Assembly (NCBI RefSeq): GCF_018279705.1
Contig: NZ_CP036498.1
Location: 1,691,001 to 1,755,000, forward strand
Direction: 5' to 3'
Source: Tardiphaga alba
GTDB lineage: Bacteria; Pseudomonadota; Alphaproteobacteria; Rhizobiales; Xanthobacteraceae
Length of the DNA stretch: 64,000 bases
The notes under the pieces: model-generated
Told to the model about the DNA's origin: nothing
Databases searched by the model: none
The model's input: only the letters and a program-made list of their open reading frames with translations
Part shown: positions 9,039 to 17,356 of the stretch, in pieces
Layout of the letters: every line of letters starts with the position of its first letter
Position numbering within the stretch: the first letter of the stretch is position 1
Made by a program: the position numbers and the translations under genes

Positions 9039-9185
9039 ATGCTTCGTATTTCGGCCGCCACGCTCGCTGCCCTTGCGCTGTCATTCTTTATCGGCACCTC
9101 GCTGGTTCAGGCGCAGACCACCTATGATCCCAAGAGCCAGGCCGGCAACAGCCAGTGCCGCCTGTCGAATGGGCAGCGTTGCTGA
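9039..9185 (+). CDS. Small exported peptide (48 aa) with two cysteines
   Basis: The ATG at 9039 has a strong TGGAGG ribosome-binding site. Residues 1-24 are a signal peptide (MLRISAATLAALALSFF... ending VQAQ), and the mature part of about 24 residues contains CRLSNGQRC, whose two cysteines could form a disulfide. In-frame ATGs upstream to 8943 would add a non-signal leader over the inverted repeats and are rejected. Its function is unknown. Confidence 0.6.
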   Translation: MLRISAATLAALALSFFIGTSLVQAQTTYDPKSQAGNSQCRLSNGQRC

Positions 9186-9207
9186 TCTGCGTGCGTGAGC
9201 TGCGCGA

Positions 9208-10236
9208 CTAGCTCTCGTCCTTGTCCTTCTTCCGCAGCAGGTCCTTCGCGAGATCGGCGAGCTGCGGACGTGGCAAAGCGGTGAAGGGCAAAGGACGCGT
9301 GACATCGATGGCGGCGAGGCCGAGCCTTGCCGTCAGCATGCCGTTCAAGATGCCTTCGCCGAGGCGCTGCGAAAGTTTTGCCGCGAGCCCGTGGCCAAGC
9401 ATCTGCTCGATCACGCTGTCGCTTGCGGCCATGCCCCCGGTGATGGCGAGATGGCTGATCACATGGCGCAGCAGCCGGATCATGCCGAGTGTGCCGGGCC
9501 GCCCGCCATAGAGATGCGCGAGCTGCCGCACCAGCCGGATCGCGGCGGCCGCGACGAACAGCATGTCCACCAGCGCGCGCGGTGAGATCGCGGTGACGAC
9601 CGAAACACGTTGCGCCGCGACCGAGACGAGGCGGCGCGCTTCGATATCCAGCGGCGACATCAGTTCGCGTTCGGCAAGGCGGATCAGATCGGCGCCGTCG
9701 ATGATCTCGCCGGCATGGGCCTGCAGCGCCGTGCGTGCGCGGGCAAGGCGCGGATTCTTGTGCGCGAGCGTGAGCAGGTCCGCCAGCACCGCTCGGCTTT
9801 CCGTGCGGTCGTCGCTGGCGATCACGTCCAGCGCGCGGATATGCAGCTTCTCGATGGTGGCCAGCCTGGCCAAGCCGAGCGTCTCACGCGCAATGATCAC
9901 GACCAGCGCCAGCGACACCAGCCCGGCGAGGCCGAGGCCGAGGAAGCCGAGCGCGTCATTGATGGCGAACAGGTCGCGAATGAGGTTCGTGGCGCCGAGC
10001 CCGAGGCCGAGCAGCACGAGGCCGCCGAGCGCGCTCCAGAACAGCGTGCCCCAGCCGAACCCTTTTCGCGCCGGCCGCAGCGGATCGTCGAGCGCCACCG
10101 GCAATTGCGGCTCGGGCTCCGGCGTGATGCGGATGGCGCCGCGGGCCAGGCGGCCGGCGTCCTCGTCGGCATCCATCACGGTGACATGGGGATCGTCGAG
10201 CCGGAACGTGGCCGGGCGGCGCGTGCGGTCGGTCAT
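9208..10236 (-). CDS. YcjF/DUF697-type inner-membrane protein (TIGR01620)
   Basis: The 342-residue product has a polar N-terminus, two membrane helices at about residues 62-115 (GTLFWSALGGLVLLGLGLGA and FLGLGLAGLVSLALVVII), and a long C-terminal domain with hydrophobic helices resembling DUF697 of YcjF. Its ATG overlaps the stop of the upstream ycjX-like gene (ATGA), so the two are translationally coupled. YcjX-YcjF pairs are conserved, stress-linked GTPase/membrane-partner modules; the precise role is not established. Confidence 0.8.
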   Translation of the reverse strand: MTDRTRRPATFRLDDPHVTVMDADEDAGRLARGAIRITPEPEPQLPVALDDPLRPARKGFGWGTLFWSALGGLVLLGLGLGATNLIRDLFAINDALGFLGLGLAGLVSLALVVIIARETLGLARLATIEKLHIRALDVIASDDRTESRAVLADLLTLAHKNPRLARARTALQAHAGEIIDGADLIRLAERELMSPLDIEARRLVSVAAQRVSVVTAISPRALVDMLFVAAAAIRLVRQLAHLYGGRPGTLGMIRLLRHVISHLAITGGMAASDSVIEQMLGHGLAAKLSQRLGEGILNGMLTARLGLAAIDVTRPLPFTALPRPQLADLAKDLLRKKDKDES

Positions 10237-11696
10237 TGCAGCCTGTCTCCGATCAAGAACTGGAGCGCGCGGTCGAGGCGGATGTGAGGCAGTGCGGGCT
10301 CGGTGCCAGCTTCGCGCGACAGCAGCGGCGGCCGGAATTTCAGAAAGCGATAATCGGCCTTGTCCGCCGTTGCGCTGGAAAGGCCGGTGAAGGCGCCGCC
10401 GGTGAACAGCCCGTCGAGATTGGTCGGGAGATCGCCGGGAAAGGTCGCGACTTCCGTCTCGCCGTCAAAGATTTCGCCATTGGCGGATTCGCCCGCGACG
10501 GGCGTGCCGAGGATCGAGGGGAGCTTGTCGCGTCCCTGCTGCACCAGCGCCTCCTTGGTCGCGCGCACCGCCGCGATGGCGACGACATCGACCGCCGCAC
10601 CGGACAGTTCCGAGCGCGCCAGCGCTTTGCGCGTGATCTGCTTCAGCACGTCCTCCAGCCGGTCGTGGCTGAGGTGATGAAGATGGTCCGCCTTGGTCGC
10701 CGCAAACAGGATGCGATCGACGCGCGGACGAAACAGCGTGGAGAGAATGCTGCTGCGGCCGATGCGGAAACTATCGAGAATGCCGGCCAGCGCGGCTTCG
10801 AGGTCGCTCAGCGCTTCCGGCCCGGCATTGAAGGCCGAGAGCGCATCGACCAGCACGATCTGGCGGTCCAGCCGCGCGAAGTGATCGCGATAGAACGGAC
10901 GGACGACGACGTCCTTATAGGCCTCATAGCGTCGTTTCATCATCGCCCACAGCGTGCCATCCGGCGCGCTGCCATCGGCGGCCACATCGAGCGGCGCAAA
11001 GGTGAGGGCAGGTGATCCCCCGAGGTTGCCGGGCATCAGGAAGCGGCCGGGCGGCAGCAGGCTCATGGCGAAGCGTTCGTCGCGGCAGGCGCGCAGATAA
11101 TCGGTAAAGAGTTTGGCGGCGGTGAGCGTGAACTGCTCGTTCTCCGGCGCCGTCGGTGCAAGCGTTGCGAGATGCGCGAGAAATGCCTTAGCGATCGTTG
11201 CGCGCGGGCCCTGCCGCGACAGCGCGAGGCTTTCCGCCGACCATTCCTCATAGCTCTTGTTGAGCAGCGGCAGGTCGAGCAGCCACTCGCCGGGATAGTC
11301 GACGATATCGAGCGTCAGCTTGCGATCGGCGCCGCTGGTGCGCTGATAGTCGATGACAAGGCGCAGCTCGCTGATATCGGTGGTGGAGTTCGGCCAGCGC
11401 CGCTCGTCGATCAGCGTGGCGAGATGCTGCTCATAGGCAAAACGCGGCACCGCATCGTCCGGCTGCGGCGCGAGGCGCGCGGCAGCGATGCGCCCCGTTG
11501 CCAGCGATTCAAACACCGGAAATTTTCCGCCGCGGGTCAGCCCATGAACCAGTGCGGTGATGAAGACCGTCTTGCCGGCACGCGACAGGCCTGTGACCCC
11601 AAGCCGCACGGTGGGATTGAACAGACCGTCGCCATAATCGAGCAATGCGCGCGCGGACAGCCGGGCTTCTTCGACGAGTTCGGAAAGGCTGGCCAT
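10233..11696 (-). CDS. ycjX: YcjX-family P-loop GTPase (DUF463)
   Basis: The 487-residue product carries a Walker A motif near the N-terminus (GLSRAGKTVF, about residues 35-43), a DYPGEW motif (a G3/Walker B equivalent, about residue 133) and an ATKADHLHH segment resembling the NKxD base-specificity element. It matches YcjX-like proteins in length and layout. It is the first gene of a two-gene minus-strand operon with the YcjF-like gene. YcjX proteins are stress-induced GTPases of uncertain function. The intergenic region 11697-11914 separates it from the divergent TrhA gene and should hold both promoters. Confidence 0.85.
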   Translation of the reverse strand: MASLSELVEEARLSARALLDYGDGLFNPTVRLGVTGLSRAGKTVFITALVHGLTRGGKFPVFESLATGRIAAARLAPQPDDAVPRFAYEQHLATLIDERRWPNSTTDISELRLVIDYQRTSGADRKLTLDIVDYPGEWLLDLPLLNKSYEEWSAESLALSRQGPRATIAKAFLAHLATLAPTAPENEQFTLTAAKLFTDYLRACRDERFAMSLLPPGRFLMPGNLGGSPALTFAPLDVAADGSAPDGTLWAMMKRRYEAYKDVVVRPFYRDHFARLDRQIVLVDALSAFNAGPEALSDLEAALAGILDSFRIGRSSILSTLFRPRVDRILFAATKADHLHHLSHDRLEDVLKQITRKALARSELSGAAVDVVAIAAVRATKEALVQQGRDKLPSILGTPVAGESANGEIFDGETEVATFPGDLPTNLDGLFTGGAFTGLSSATADKADYRFLKFRPPLLSREAGTEPALPHIRLDRALQFLIGDRLQ

Positions 11697-11914
11697 ATTG
11701 CGCGTGGGTACTCACTTTAAGAAAATGGAACGGGATCACAACGTGGCGATTATCAGGCTGAAATCAAGTCGCTTCACTTTGCATTACGTCTTCGTCATTC
11801 AGCGTTCATTGACCTTCCGCAGCGCATCATCTATCGCAATTTCCTGGGGAATGAACCGGCGTGCCTGGGGTGGGCGCGCCATCTGCATCACCAGCCGACC
11901 GGCCAGCATTCGCC

Positions 11915-12619
11915 ATGACCGTTTTCCGCCTGAAGCAGTTCACCGCCAATTCCGCCACAATGGTCGCGGGTGCGATCCGCTGGAACTATGACCGCGCCGA
12001 ACTGATCGCCGATGGCGTCGTTCACGGTCTCGGTGTCACCGCCGGCCTGATCGCGCTGACCGTGCTCATCGTCCTCACCGCCGTCTTCGCCACCGCCACC
12101 GAGATCGTCACGGTCTCGATCTATGCCGCCGGCCTGCTGGCGATGCTCGGTTTCTCCGCCGCCTACAATATGTGGCCGGTGTCGCCGCGAAAATGGTTTC
12201 TGCGCCGCTTCGATCACTCCGCGATTTATCTCCTGATCGCCGCCACCTACACGCCGTTCCTCGCACAAATAGCGAATGGCTGGCTTGCCGCGGGGCTGCT
12301 CGCTTTCGTGTGGAGCACAGCTATTGCCGGCATCGTCATCAAGCTGCGGTTTCCAGGCCGCTTCGATCGGTTAGCGGTGCTGCTCTATCTCGCTTTGGGC
12401 TGGAGCGGCATGATGGCCTACGACGCCGTGTTCTCCCCGCTGCCGCCGCTGAGCATGTGGTTCGTCGCCGCCGGCGGCACGCTCTATACGCTGGGCGTGA
12501 TCTTCCATGCCTGGCGCAGCCTGCGTTTCCAGAATGCCATCTGGCACGCATTTGTCCTGCTCGGTGCCGCATGCCACTATACGGCAGTGCTCGACATGGT
12601 GCTGAGCACGACGGCTTAG
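11915..12619 (+). CDS. TrhA / hemolysin III family (PAQR-like) membrane protein
   Basis: The start at 11915 (MTVFRLKQFTAN) gives 234 residues with about seven membrane helices. Family signatures are the NYDRAELIADGVVHGLG segment with its helix-1 histidine, the DHSAIYLLIAATYTPF motif in the middle, and the late FHAWRSLRFQNAIWHAFVLLGAACHY region with further conserved histidines. These histidines form the putative metal (Zn) site of PAQR-type proteins. TrhA is linked to membrane energetics and lipid homeostasis; haemolytic activity is a historical name only. An imperfect palindromic repeat follows the stop directly. Confidence 0.85.
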   Translation: MTVFRLKQFTANSATMVAGAIRWNYDRAELIADGVVHGLGVTAGLIALTVLIVLTAVFATATEIVTVSIYAAGLLAMLGFSAAYNMWPVSPRKWFLRRFDHSAIYLLIAATYTPFLAQIANGWLAAGLLAFVWSTAIAGIVIKLRFPGRFDRLAVLLYLALGWSGMMAYDAVFSPLPPLSMWFVAAGGTLYTLGVIFHAWRSLRFQNAIWHAFVLLGAACHYTAVLDMVLSTTA

Positions 12620-12623
12620 CGGC

Positions 12624-12714
12624 TGTAGCCCGGATGGAGCGTAGCGCAATCCGGGGACCGGCGAATTTCTGAAGCGCTGATTCCTGGATTGCGCTGCGCT
12701 TCATCCAGGCTACA
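12624..12714. repeat. REP-like imperfect inverted repeat (GTAGCC...GGCTAC type)
   Basis: A 31-base arm from 12625 (GTAGCCCGGATGGAGCG, continuing to a CGCAATCCGGG end) pairs imperfectly with the arm ending GGCTAC at 12713, around a central spacer of about 27 bases. This GTAGCCCGGATG / CATCCAGGCTAC pattern is a widespread dispersed repeat in proteobacterial intergenic regions. It occupies nearly the whole gap between the TrhA and SDR genes and could act as a transcription or mRNA-stability element. Confidence 0.75.
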
Positions 12715-12739
12715 AGAAAAACAAAAGGGGAGTGAAGGC

Positions 12740-13534
12740 ATGCAGGTGGGCGGCAAGATCGTCGTCGTGACCGGCGGCGGCAATGGCATCGGCCAGGCGC
12801 TGTGCGAGACATTTCACAAAGCGGGCGCGAAGAAGGTCGTCGTTGTCGATCTCGATGAAGCGCGTGCCAAGGCCGTGGCCGATGGCATCGGCGGCGCGTC
12901 GTTCAAATGCGATGTCGGCCGCGAGGATGACATTAAGCATGTGATCGACGAGACCGAGCGCCAGTTCGGATCGATCGACCTCTTCTGCTCCAATGCCGGC
13001 ATCGGCGGCGGTTTCGATCCGATGAGCCCGAATGCCGGCGGCATCTCGGACGAGCCCTGGATGAAAAGCTGGGCGATCCATGTGATGGCCCATGTCTATG
13101 CCGCCCGCCATCTGGTGCCGCGGATGCAGGCGCGCGGCGGCGGCTATTTCCTCAACACGATCTCGGCGGCGGGCCTGCTGTCGCAGGTGGGCAGTCCCGC
13201 TTATTCGACGACGAAGCATGCGGCGGTCGGTTTCGCCGAGAGCCTCGCGATCGCGCATCGCGCCCATGGCATCAAGGTCTCGATCCTGTGCCCGCAGGGC
13301 GTCGATACCAACATGCTGAAGAACATCCCGAAGGGCCCGCAATCGAATGACGGCAACCTGTCGCCGGAGCAGGTGGCAGCCGATGCGCTGGCGGGGATCG
13401 AGGCGGAGACGTTTCTGATCCTGCCGCACAAGCAGGTCATCGATTACATGCGCAAGAAGACCGAGAACTACGACCGCTGGATCGGCGGCATGGCAAAGAT
13501 CCAGGCGAAGATGCGGGAGGAGTTTGGGAAGTGA
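12740..13534 (+). CDS. Short-chain dehydrogenase/reductase (SDR)
   Basis: The ATG at 12740 follows AAAGGGGAGTGAAGG. The 264-residue product has the Rossmann TGGGNGIG cofactor motif (residues 10-17), an acidic residue after strand 2 (VVDLD) favouring NAD(H), the NAG motif (SNAGIGG), a catalytic Ser in NTISAAG, and YxxxK (YSTTKHA). These complete the classical SDR active site. The substrate is unknown. It lies alone upstream of the IS element, which is inserted 22 bases after its stop and so separates it from whatever followed originally. Confidence 0.85.
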   Translation: MQVGGKIVVVTGGGNGIGQALCETFHKAGAKKVVVVDLDEARAKAVADGIGGASFKCDVGREDDIKHVIDETERQFGSIDLFCSNAGIGGGFDPMSPNAGGISDEPWMKSWAIHVMAHVYAARHLVPRMQARGGGYFLNTISAAGLLSQVGSPAYSTTKHAAVGFAESLAIAHRAHGIKVSILCPQGVDTNMLKNIPKGPQSNDGNLSPEQVAADALAGIEAETFLILPHKQVIDYMRKKTENYDRWIGGMAKIQAKMREEFGK

Positions 13535-13556
13535 TGCGCTTCCTTACCCTCCCCTG

Positions 13557-13605
13557 TGTTCAGCCCGGACAGATCACTGACAGGTGTTCGGAGACATAGC
13601 TGACA
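13557..13605 (+). repeat. Left terminal inverted repeat of the IS481-family element
   Basis: The first 13 bases (TGTTCAGCCCGGA) match the right end exactly. The rest of the 49-base arm matches at most positions, including a shared internal TGTTCGGAGACAT block. Confidence 0.9.
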
Positions 13606-13644
13606 CATCCATATTGGGTGGAAGTTCCTTTTTGGGAGGCTTCC

Positions 13645-14823
13645 ATGCCGTGGTGCGAGGTGTCGGTAATGGATCAGAGGTTGGAGTTCGTGCGGCTGGC
13701 GCTGCAGGACGGTGCGAACCGGCGGGAGTTGTGTCGGCGGTTCGGCATCAGTCCCGACGTCGGCTACAAATGGTTGGCGCGGCATGTCGGCGGCGATGCG
13801 GAGCTTGCCGATCGCTCGCGCCGGCCACATGCCAGCCCGCGGCGCAGTGCGGCAGCGATCGAGGGGCAGGTGCTCGCCATTCGCGATGCCCATCCGGCCT
13901 GGGGCGCACGCAAGATTGTCCATTGCCTGAGCCGCGACGGCCTCGTGCCGCCGGCGGCTTCCACTGTACATGCGATCCTGCAGCGCCATGGCCGCATCAT
14001 CGTGCCGCCGAACGGTCCGGGGCAGCCGTTCACGCGCTTCGAGAAGGACACCCCGAATGCGCTGTGGCAGATGGATTTCAAGGGCCATATCCCGCTGGCC
14101 GACGGCACGCCGTGCCACCCGCTCACCATGATCGACGATCACTCGCGCTATGCCCTGCGTCTTGCCGCCTGCAGTAACCAGCAGCGCATGACCGTGCAGG
14201 AGCAGCTGACGCAGACCTTCCGTCGCTACGGACTGCCCGACGCATTGTTCGTCGATAACGGCCCGCCCTGGGGCGACAGTTCGCAATCGCGCTGGACCGG
14301 CTTGCGGGTCTGGCTGCTCAAGCTCGGCGTCGAGGTGATCTATGCGCGGCCGCTGCATCCGCAGAGCCGCGGCAAGAACGAGCGCTTCCATCGCACGCTG
14401 AAGGCCGAAGTGCTGGCCGTGCGTCGCTTCAACGGCTTCACCGAATTGCAGCGGGCCTTCGATACATGGCGCAGCGTCTACAATCTGGAGCGCCCGCATG
14501 AGGCCTTGGGCATGGCCGTGCCGGCCAGCCGCTACCGGCCATCGCTGCGATCGATGCCTGAGCGGCTCGCAGACATTGTCTACGCCCCGGGCGACATCGT
14601 CCGCAGCGTATCGACCCAGCGCGGCGCCTCGATCAGCTTCAAGGGGCAGCCATGGCGCGTGCCACGCGCTTTCCGCGGCGAACATTTGGCCATCCGCCCG
14701 AGCGGTATCGATGGCCAATACGGCGTTTTCTTTGGCAGCAGGCAGGTCGCAACCATCGACTTGACCCGCCGCAAAAGTGTCAGTCATGTCTCCGAACAGG
14801 TGTCAGCTATGTCTCCGGGCTGA
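13645..14823 (+). CDS. IS481-family transposase (DDE)
   Basis: The start at 13645 (MPWCEVSVMDQR) follows GGGAGG. The 392-residue protein has an N-terminal helix-turn-helix (NRRELCRRFGISPDVGYKWL, about residues 24-43), an HTH_29/HTH_32-like linker with WGARKI, and an rve integrase core. Candidate DDE residues are the Asp of WQMDFKG, the Asp of LFVDNGPPWG and the Glu of SRGKNERFHRT. The stop lies inside the right inverted repeat, three bases from the element end, a compact layout typical of IS481. The frame is intact. Confidence 0.92.
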   Translation: MPWCEVSVMDQRLEFVRLALQDGANRRELCRRFGISPDVGYKWLARHVGGDAELADRSRRPHASPRRSAAAIEGQVLAIRDAHPAWGARKIVHCLSRDGLVPPAASTVHAILQRHGRIIVPPNGPGQPFTRFEKDTPNALWQMDFKGHIPLADGTPCHPLTMIDDHSRYALRLAACSNQQRMTVQEQLTQTFRRYGLPDALFVDNGPPWGDSSQSRWTGLRVWLLKLGVEVIYARPLHPQSRGKNERFHRTLKAEVLAVRRFNGFTELQRAFDTWRSVYNLERPHEALGMAVPASRYRPSLRSMPERLADIVYAPGDIVRSVSTQRGASISFKGQPWRVPRAFRGEHLAIRPSGIDGQYGVFFGSRQVATIDLTRRKSVSHVSEQVSAMSPG

Positions 14824-14826
14824 ACA
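14778..14826 (-). repeat. Right terminal inverted repeat of the IS481-family element
   Basis: Read on the minus strand it begins TGTTCAGCCCGGAGACATAG and is the imperfect inverted copy of the left end. The transposase stop codon lies within it. Confidence 0.9.
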
Positions 14827-14831
14827 CCCTG

Positions 14832-14970
14832 CAGGGGAGGGTTGACGGACGCGCAGCGTCCGGCGGGGTGGGGTGGCAGGCGTGGCGTGCGTCATAGGCC
14901 GCGCCACCCCACCCCGTCTCGCATCACGCTACGCGTAATGCTCACCGACCCTCCCTCTGCAGGGAGGGTA
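14832..14970. repeat. REP-doublet-like element, left hairpin split by the IS
   Basis: The right hairpin is ACCCTCCCT-CTGC-AGGGAGGGT (14948-14969). The left hairpin, ACCCTCCCCTG / CAGGGGAGGGT, is split, with its left half at 13546-13556 and its right half at 14832-14842. Between them a third stem pairs GGGGTGGGGTGGC with GCCACCCCACCCC. Related paired-hairpin elements occur at 19072, 21774 and 27112 in this window. The element sits at the 3' end of the bisC-like gene, which it may help terminate or stabilise. Confidence 0.7.
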
Positions 14971-14977
14971 AGCGAGA

Positions 14978-17332
14978 TCACTCCGCCGCTTCCAACCGCG
15001 GCGGCTGTGGCCGCTCCACCGGCACTGGCGGATCGAAGGCCTGGATCGGTGGCAGGTTGCCGGTGAATTTCTCCACCTGCACCACGGTCAATTGCCCCGT
15101 ACATCCCTGCGCCAGGCTCGACGTGCCGACATCGCGCGTCAGCACATTCGGATTGCCGTGCACGCACAGTGGCTTGTCGTCGTTGATATCTTCGGGGTCG
15201 TAGTAAGCGCCGGTCGGCAGCTGGATCACGCCGGCCATCACATCCTCGGTGACGACCACCGATGCGAGACACGCGCCACGCTCGTTGAACAGCTTGATGA
15301 TATCGCCATCCTTGATCTCGCGTGCGTCCGCGTCCTTCGGATGCATACGCGCGACTTCGCGGCCGCGGCGTTTCTCGGCCGCACTATGCCCGCCGAAATC
15401 GAGCTGGCTATGCAGGCGCGAGGCCGGCTGGTTGGCGACGAGATGCAGCGGCGTCTCCGCGGTCGGCACATCGAGCGGCGGCAGCCAGGCGGGATGGCCG
15501 GGGCAGTCCGCATAATTGAAGCCGGCGATGGTCGAGGAGAAGATCTCAACCTTGCCGCTCGGCGTCGGCAGGCGATTGTTCTCGGGATCGTTCACGAAAG
15601 CGCGCAGCGTGCCGCCGTCGAGCGGCTTCTGCGGCAGCAGCACTTCGCCATTGGCCCAGAACGTCTCGAAGTCCGGCGCCTCATGGCCTCCGGCGACAAG
15701 CCCGTCATAAGTGGTCTTGTAGAGATATTGCAGCCACTCGCGCGCGGTGCGGCCTTCGGTGAACTCTGCGCCCTTACCGAGACGTTCGGCCAGTCCCGAA
15801 AAGATATCGTAATCGTTGCGCGCCTCGCCAAACGGTTCGGCCATCTGGTGCATCGCGACCATCAAGGGATCGGTCTGTGCGCTGCCGATATCCTCGCGCT
15901 CCAGCGACATGGTGACGGGCAGCACGATATCCGCATGACGCGCCGTTGCGGTCCAGGCCAGCTCATGCACCACCAGCGTATCGATCTGCGCGAAGGCGCT
16001 GCGCAGGCGGTTGATGTCCTGATGATGGTGGAACGGATTGCCGCCGGCCCAATAGACCAGCTTGATGTCCGGATAGGCCATCCGCTTGCCGTTATAGTCG
16101 AACGGCCCGTTCGGATTGAGCAGCATGTCGGAGATGCGCGCCACGGGGATGAAATCGGCGACGCCATTCTTGCCCTGCGGCAGGCCGGCGATCGGCACTG
16201 CATTGTAGCGGCGGCCGTAATTGGCGATGGCGCCCAGAGCATAACCGAAGCCGCCGCCGGGCAGGCCGATCTGGCCGAGCATTGTCGCGAGCACGGCGGA
16301 CATCCACACCGGCTGCTCGCCATGCCGCGCCCGCTGCAGCGAATGCGCGACGGTGAACAGCACGCGCTTGCCGGGCAGGCGACGCGCCAGCTTGAGGATC
16401 ACATCCGCCGAGAGACCGGTGATCGGGGCGGCCCAGGCTGCATCCTTCGGCTGGCCGTCGCTGCGGCCCATCAGATAGGTTTCGAATTCGTCGAAGCCGA
16501 CGCTGCAGCGGTCGATGAAGGCGCGATCGTGCGTGCCGTCCATTACCAGCGTATGCGCCAGCGCCAGCATCAGTGCGACGTCGCTGCCCGGCATTGCCTG
16601 CAGCCAGTCCTGGTTCACTTCGTCGGGCAGGTCGGTCTTCAGCGGCGAGACCAGCACGAATTCGCCACCGCGCTTGCTCACCGCGATCATGTCGCCATGT
16701 TCGGTGTGCTTGCTGATGCCGCCGCCGGCGACGCGCGAATTCTTGGTGTTCATGCCGCCGAAGGCGACGACGAGATCGCAATGTTCGACCACTTCATCCC
16801 AGCCGATATTGCGGCGGGTCATGTCCTCGTAGTCGCCGAGGATGCGCGGGATGATCACGGTGGACGCGCCGGCCGAATAGGAATTCACCGAACGCACATA
16901 GCCGCCGAGTGCAAAGTTCAGGAAGCGATGCACCTGGCTCTGCGCGTGATGGAAGCGGCCGGCGCTAGACCAGCCATAGGAGCCGCCGAACACCGCCTGC
17001 GGACCGCGCCTGTCCTTCACGCGCTTCAGCTCACCGGCGAGTAGGTCGAGGACTTCATCCCACTCCATCTCGACAAAGCCATCGCGGCCGCGGCGGTCGC
17101 TTGGGCCGGGGCCGTGTTCCAGCCAGCCGCGGCGAACCATCGGCTTGGCGATGCGCGCCTTGTGGCGCAGCGCTTCGGGGAAATTCTGGATGATCGGATT
17201 CGGATCGGGATCGATGGGATGCGGCGAGATCACGAGCTGATCATTGACCCACTCGCCGGAGAAGGCGCCCCAATGCGAGGAGTGGGTCATCTTGCCTTGC
17301 GGCCTGATCGTGCGCTCGTTCGCTTGCTTCAT
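14978..17332 (-). CDS. bisC: BisC-like molybdopterin S/N-oxide reductase, cytoplasmic
   Basis: The 784-residue product is collinear with biotin sulfoxide reductase and the TMAO/DMSO reductase group: THSSHWG near the N-terminus, PMVRRGWLE, GGSYGWSSAG, and a C-terminal molybdopterin dinucleotide-binding domain (ANQPASRLHSQLDFG onward). Ser123 of the YGWSSAG segment aligns with the Mo-ligating serine of BisC. There is no Tat signal and no N-terminal Fe-S cysteine cluster, so a cytoplasmic enzyme reducing an S- or N-oxide is expected. The ATG at 17332 is preferred to a TTG at 17341 because GGAACGG precedes it. It follows the mdlC-like gene by 24 bases on the same strand and is probably co-transcribed, an unusual partnership. 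Confidence 0.8.
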   Translation of the reverse strand: MKQANERTIRPQGKMTHSSHWGAFSGEWVNDQLVISPHPIDPDPNPIIQNFPEALRHKARIAKPMVRRGWLEHGPGPSDRRGRDGFVEMEWDEVLDLLAGELKRVKDRRGPQAVFGGSYGWSSAGRFHHAQSQVHRFLNFALGGYVRSVNSYSAGASTVIIPRILGDYEDMTRRNIGWDEVVEHCDLVVAFGGMNTKNSRVAGGGISKHTEHGDMIAVSKRGGEFVLVSPLKTDLPDEVNQDWLQAMPGSDVALMLALAHTLVMDGTHDRAFIDRCSVGFDEFETYLMGRSDGQPKDAAWAAPITGLSADVILKLARRLPGKRVLFTVAHSLQRARHGEQPVWMSAVLATMLGQIGLPGGGFGYALGAIANYGRRYNAVPIAGLPQGKNGVADFIPVARISDMLLNPNGPFDYNGKRMAYPDIKLVYWAGGNPFHHHQDINRLRSAFAQIDTLVVHELAWTATARHADIVLPVTMSLEREDIGSAQTDPLMVAMHQMAEPFGEARNDYDIFSGLAERLGKGAEFTEGRTAREWLQYLYKTTYDGLVAGGHEAPDFETFWANGEVLLPQKPLDGGTLRAFVNDPENNRLPTPSGKVEIFSSTIAGFNYADCPGHPAWLPPLDVPTAETPLHLVANQPASRLHSQLDFGGHSAAEKRRGREVARMHPKDADAREIKDGDIIKLFNERGACLASVVVTEDVMAGVIQLPTGAYYDPEDINDDKPLCVHGNPNVLTRDVGTSSLAQGCTGQLTVVQVEKFTGNLPPIQAFDPPVPVERPQPPRLEAAE

Positions 17333-17356
17333 CCGTTCCAATCCATCATTCCAGTA

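Larger units (their letters stand above)
13557..14826 (+). mobile_element. IS481-family insertion sequence, complete, with 5-bp target duplication
   Basis: This 1270-bp element is bounded by 49-bp imperfect terminal inverted repeats that begin TGTTCAGCCCGGA and end CTGACA. It contains one intact transposase gene. The 5-base direct repeat CCCTG flanks it on both sides (13552-13556 and 14827-14831), as expected of a recent transposition. Removing the element and one duplicate restores a perfect palindrome (ACCCTCCCCTG joined to CAGGGGAGGGT), so the insertion lies at the centre of a REP-like hairpin. Intact ends, duplication and ORF suggest the element is recent and may be active. Confidence 0.92.

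Noticed and set aside
15092..17044. 650-codon plus-strand frame opposite the BisC-like gene
   Set aside because: The minus-strand product carries complete molybdoenzyme motifs; the plus-strand frame has shadow-like composition.
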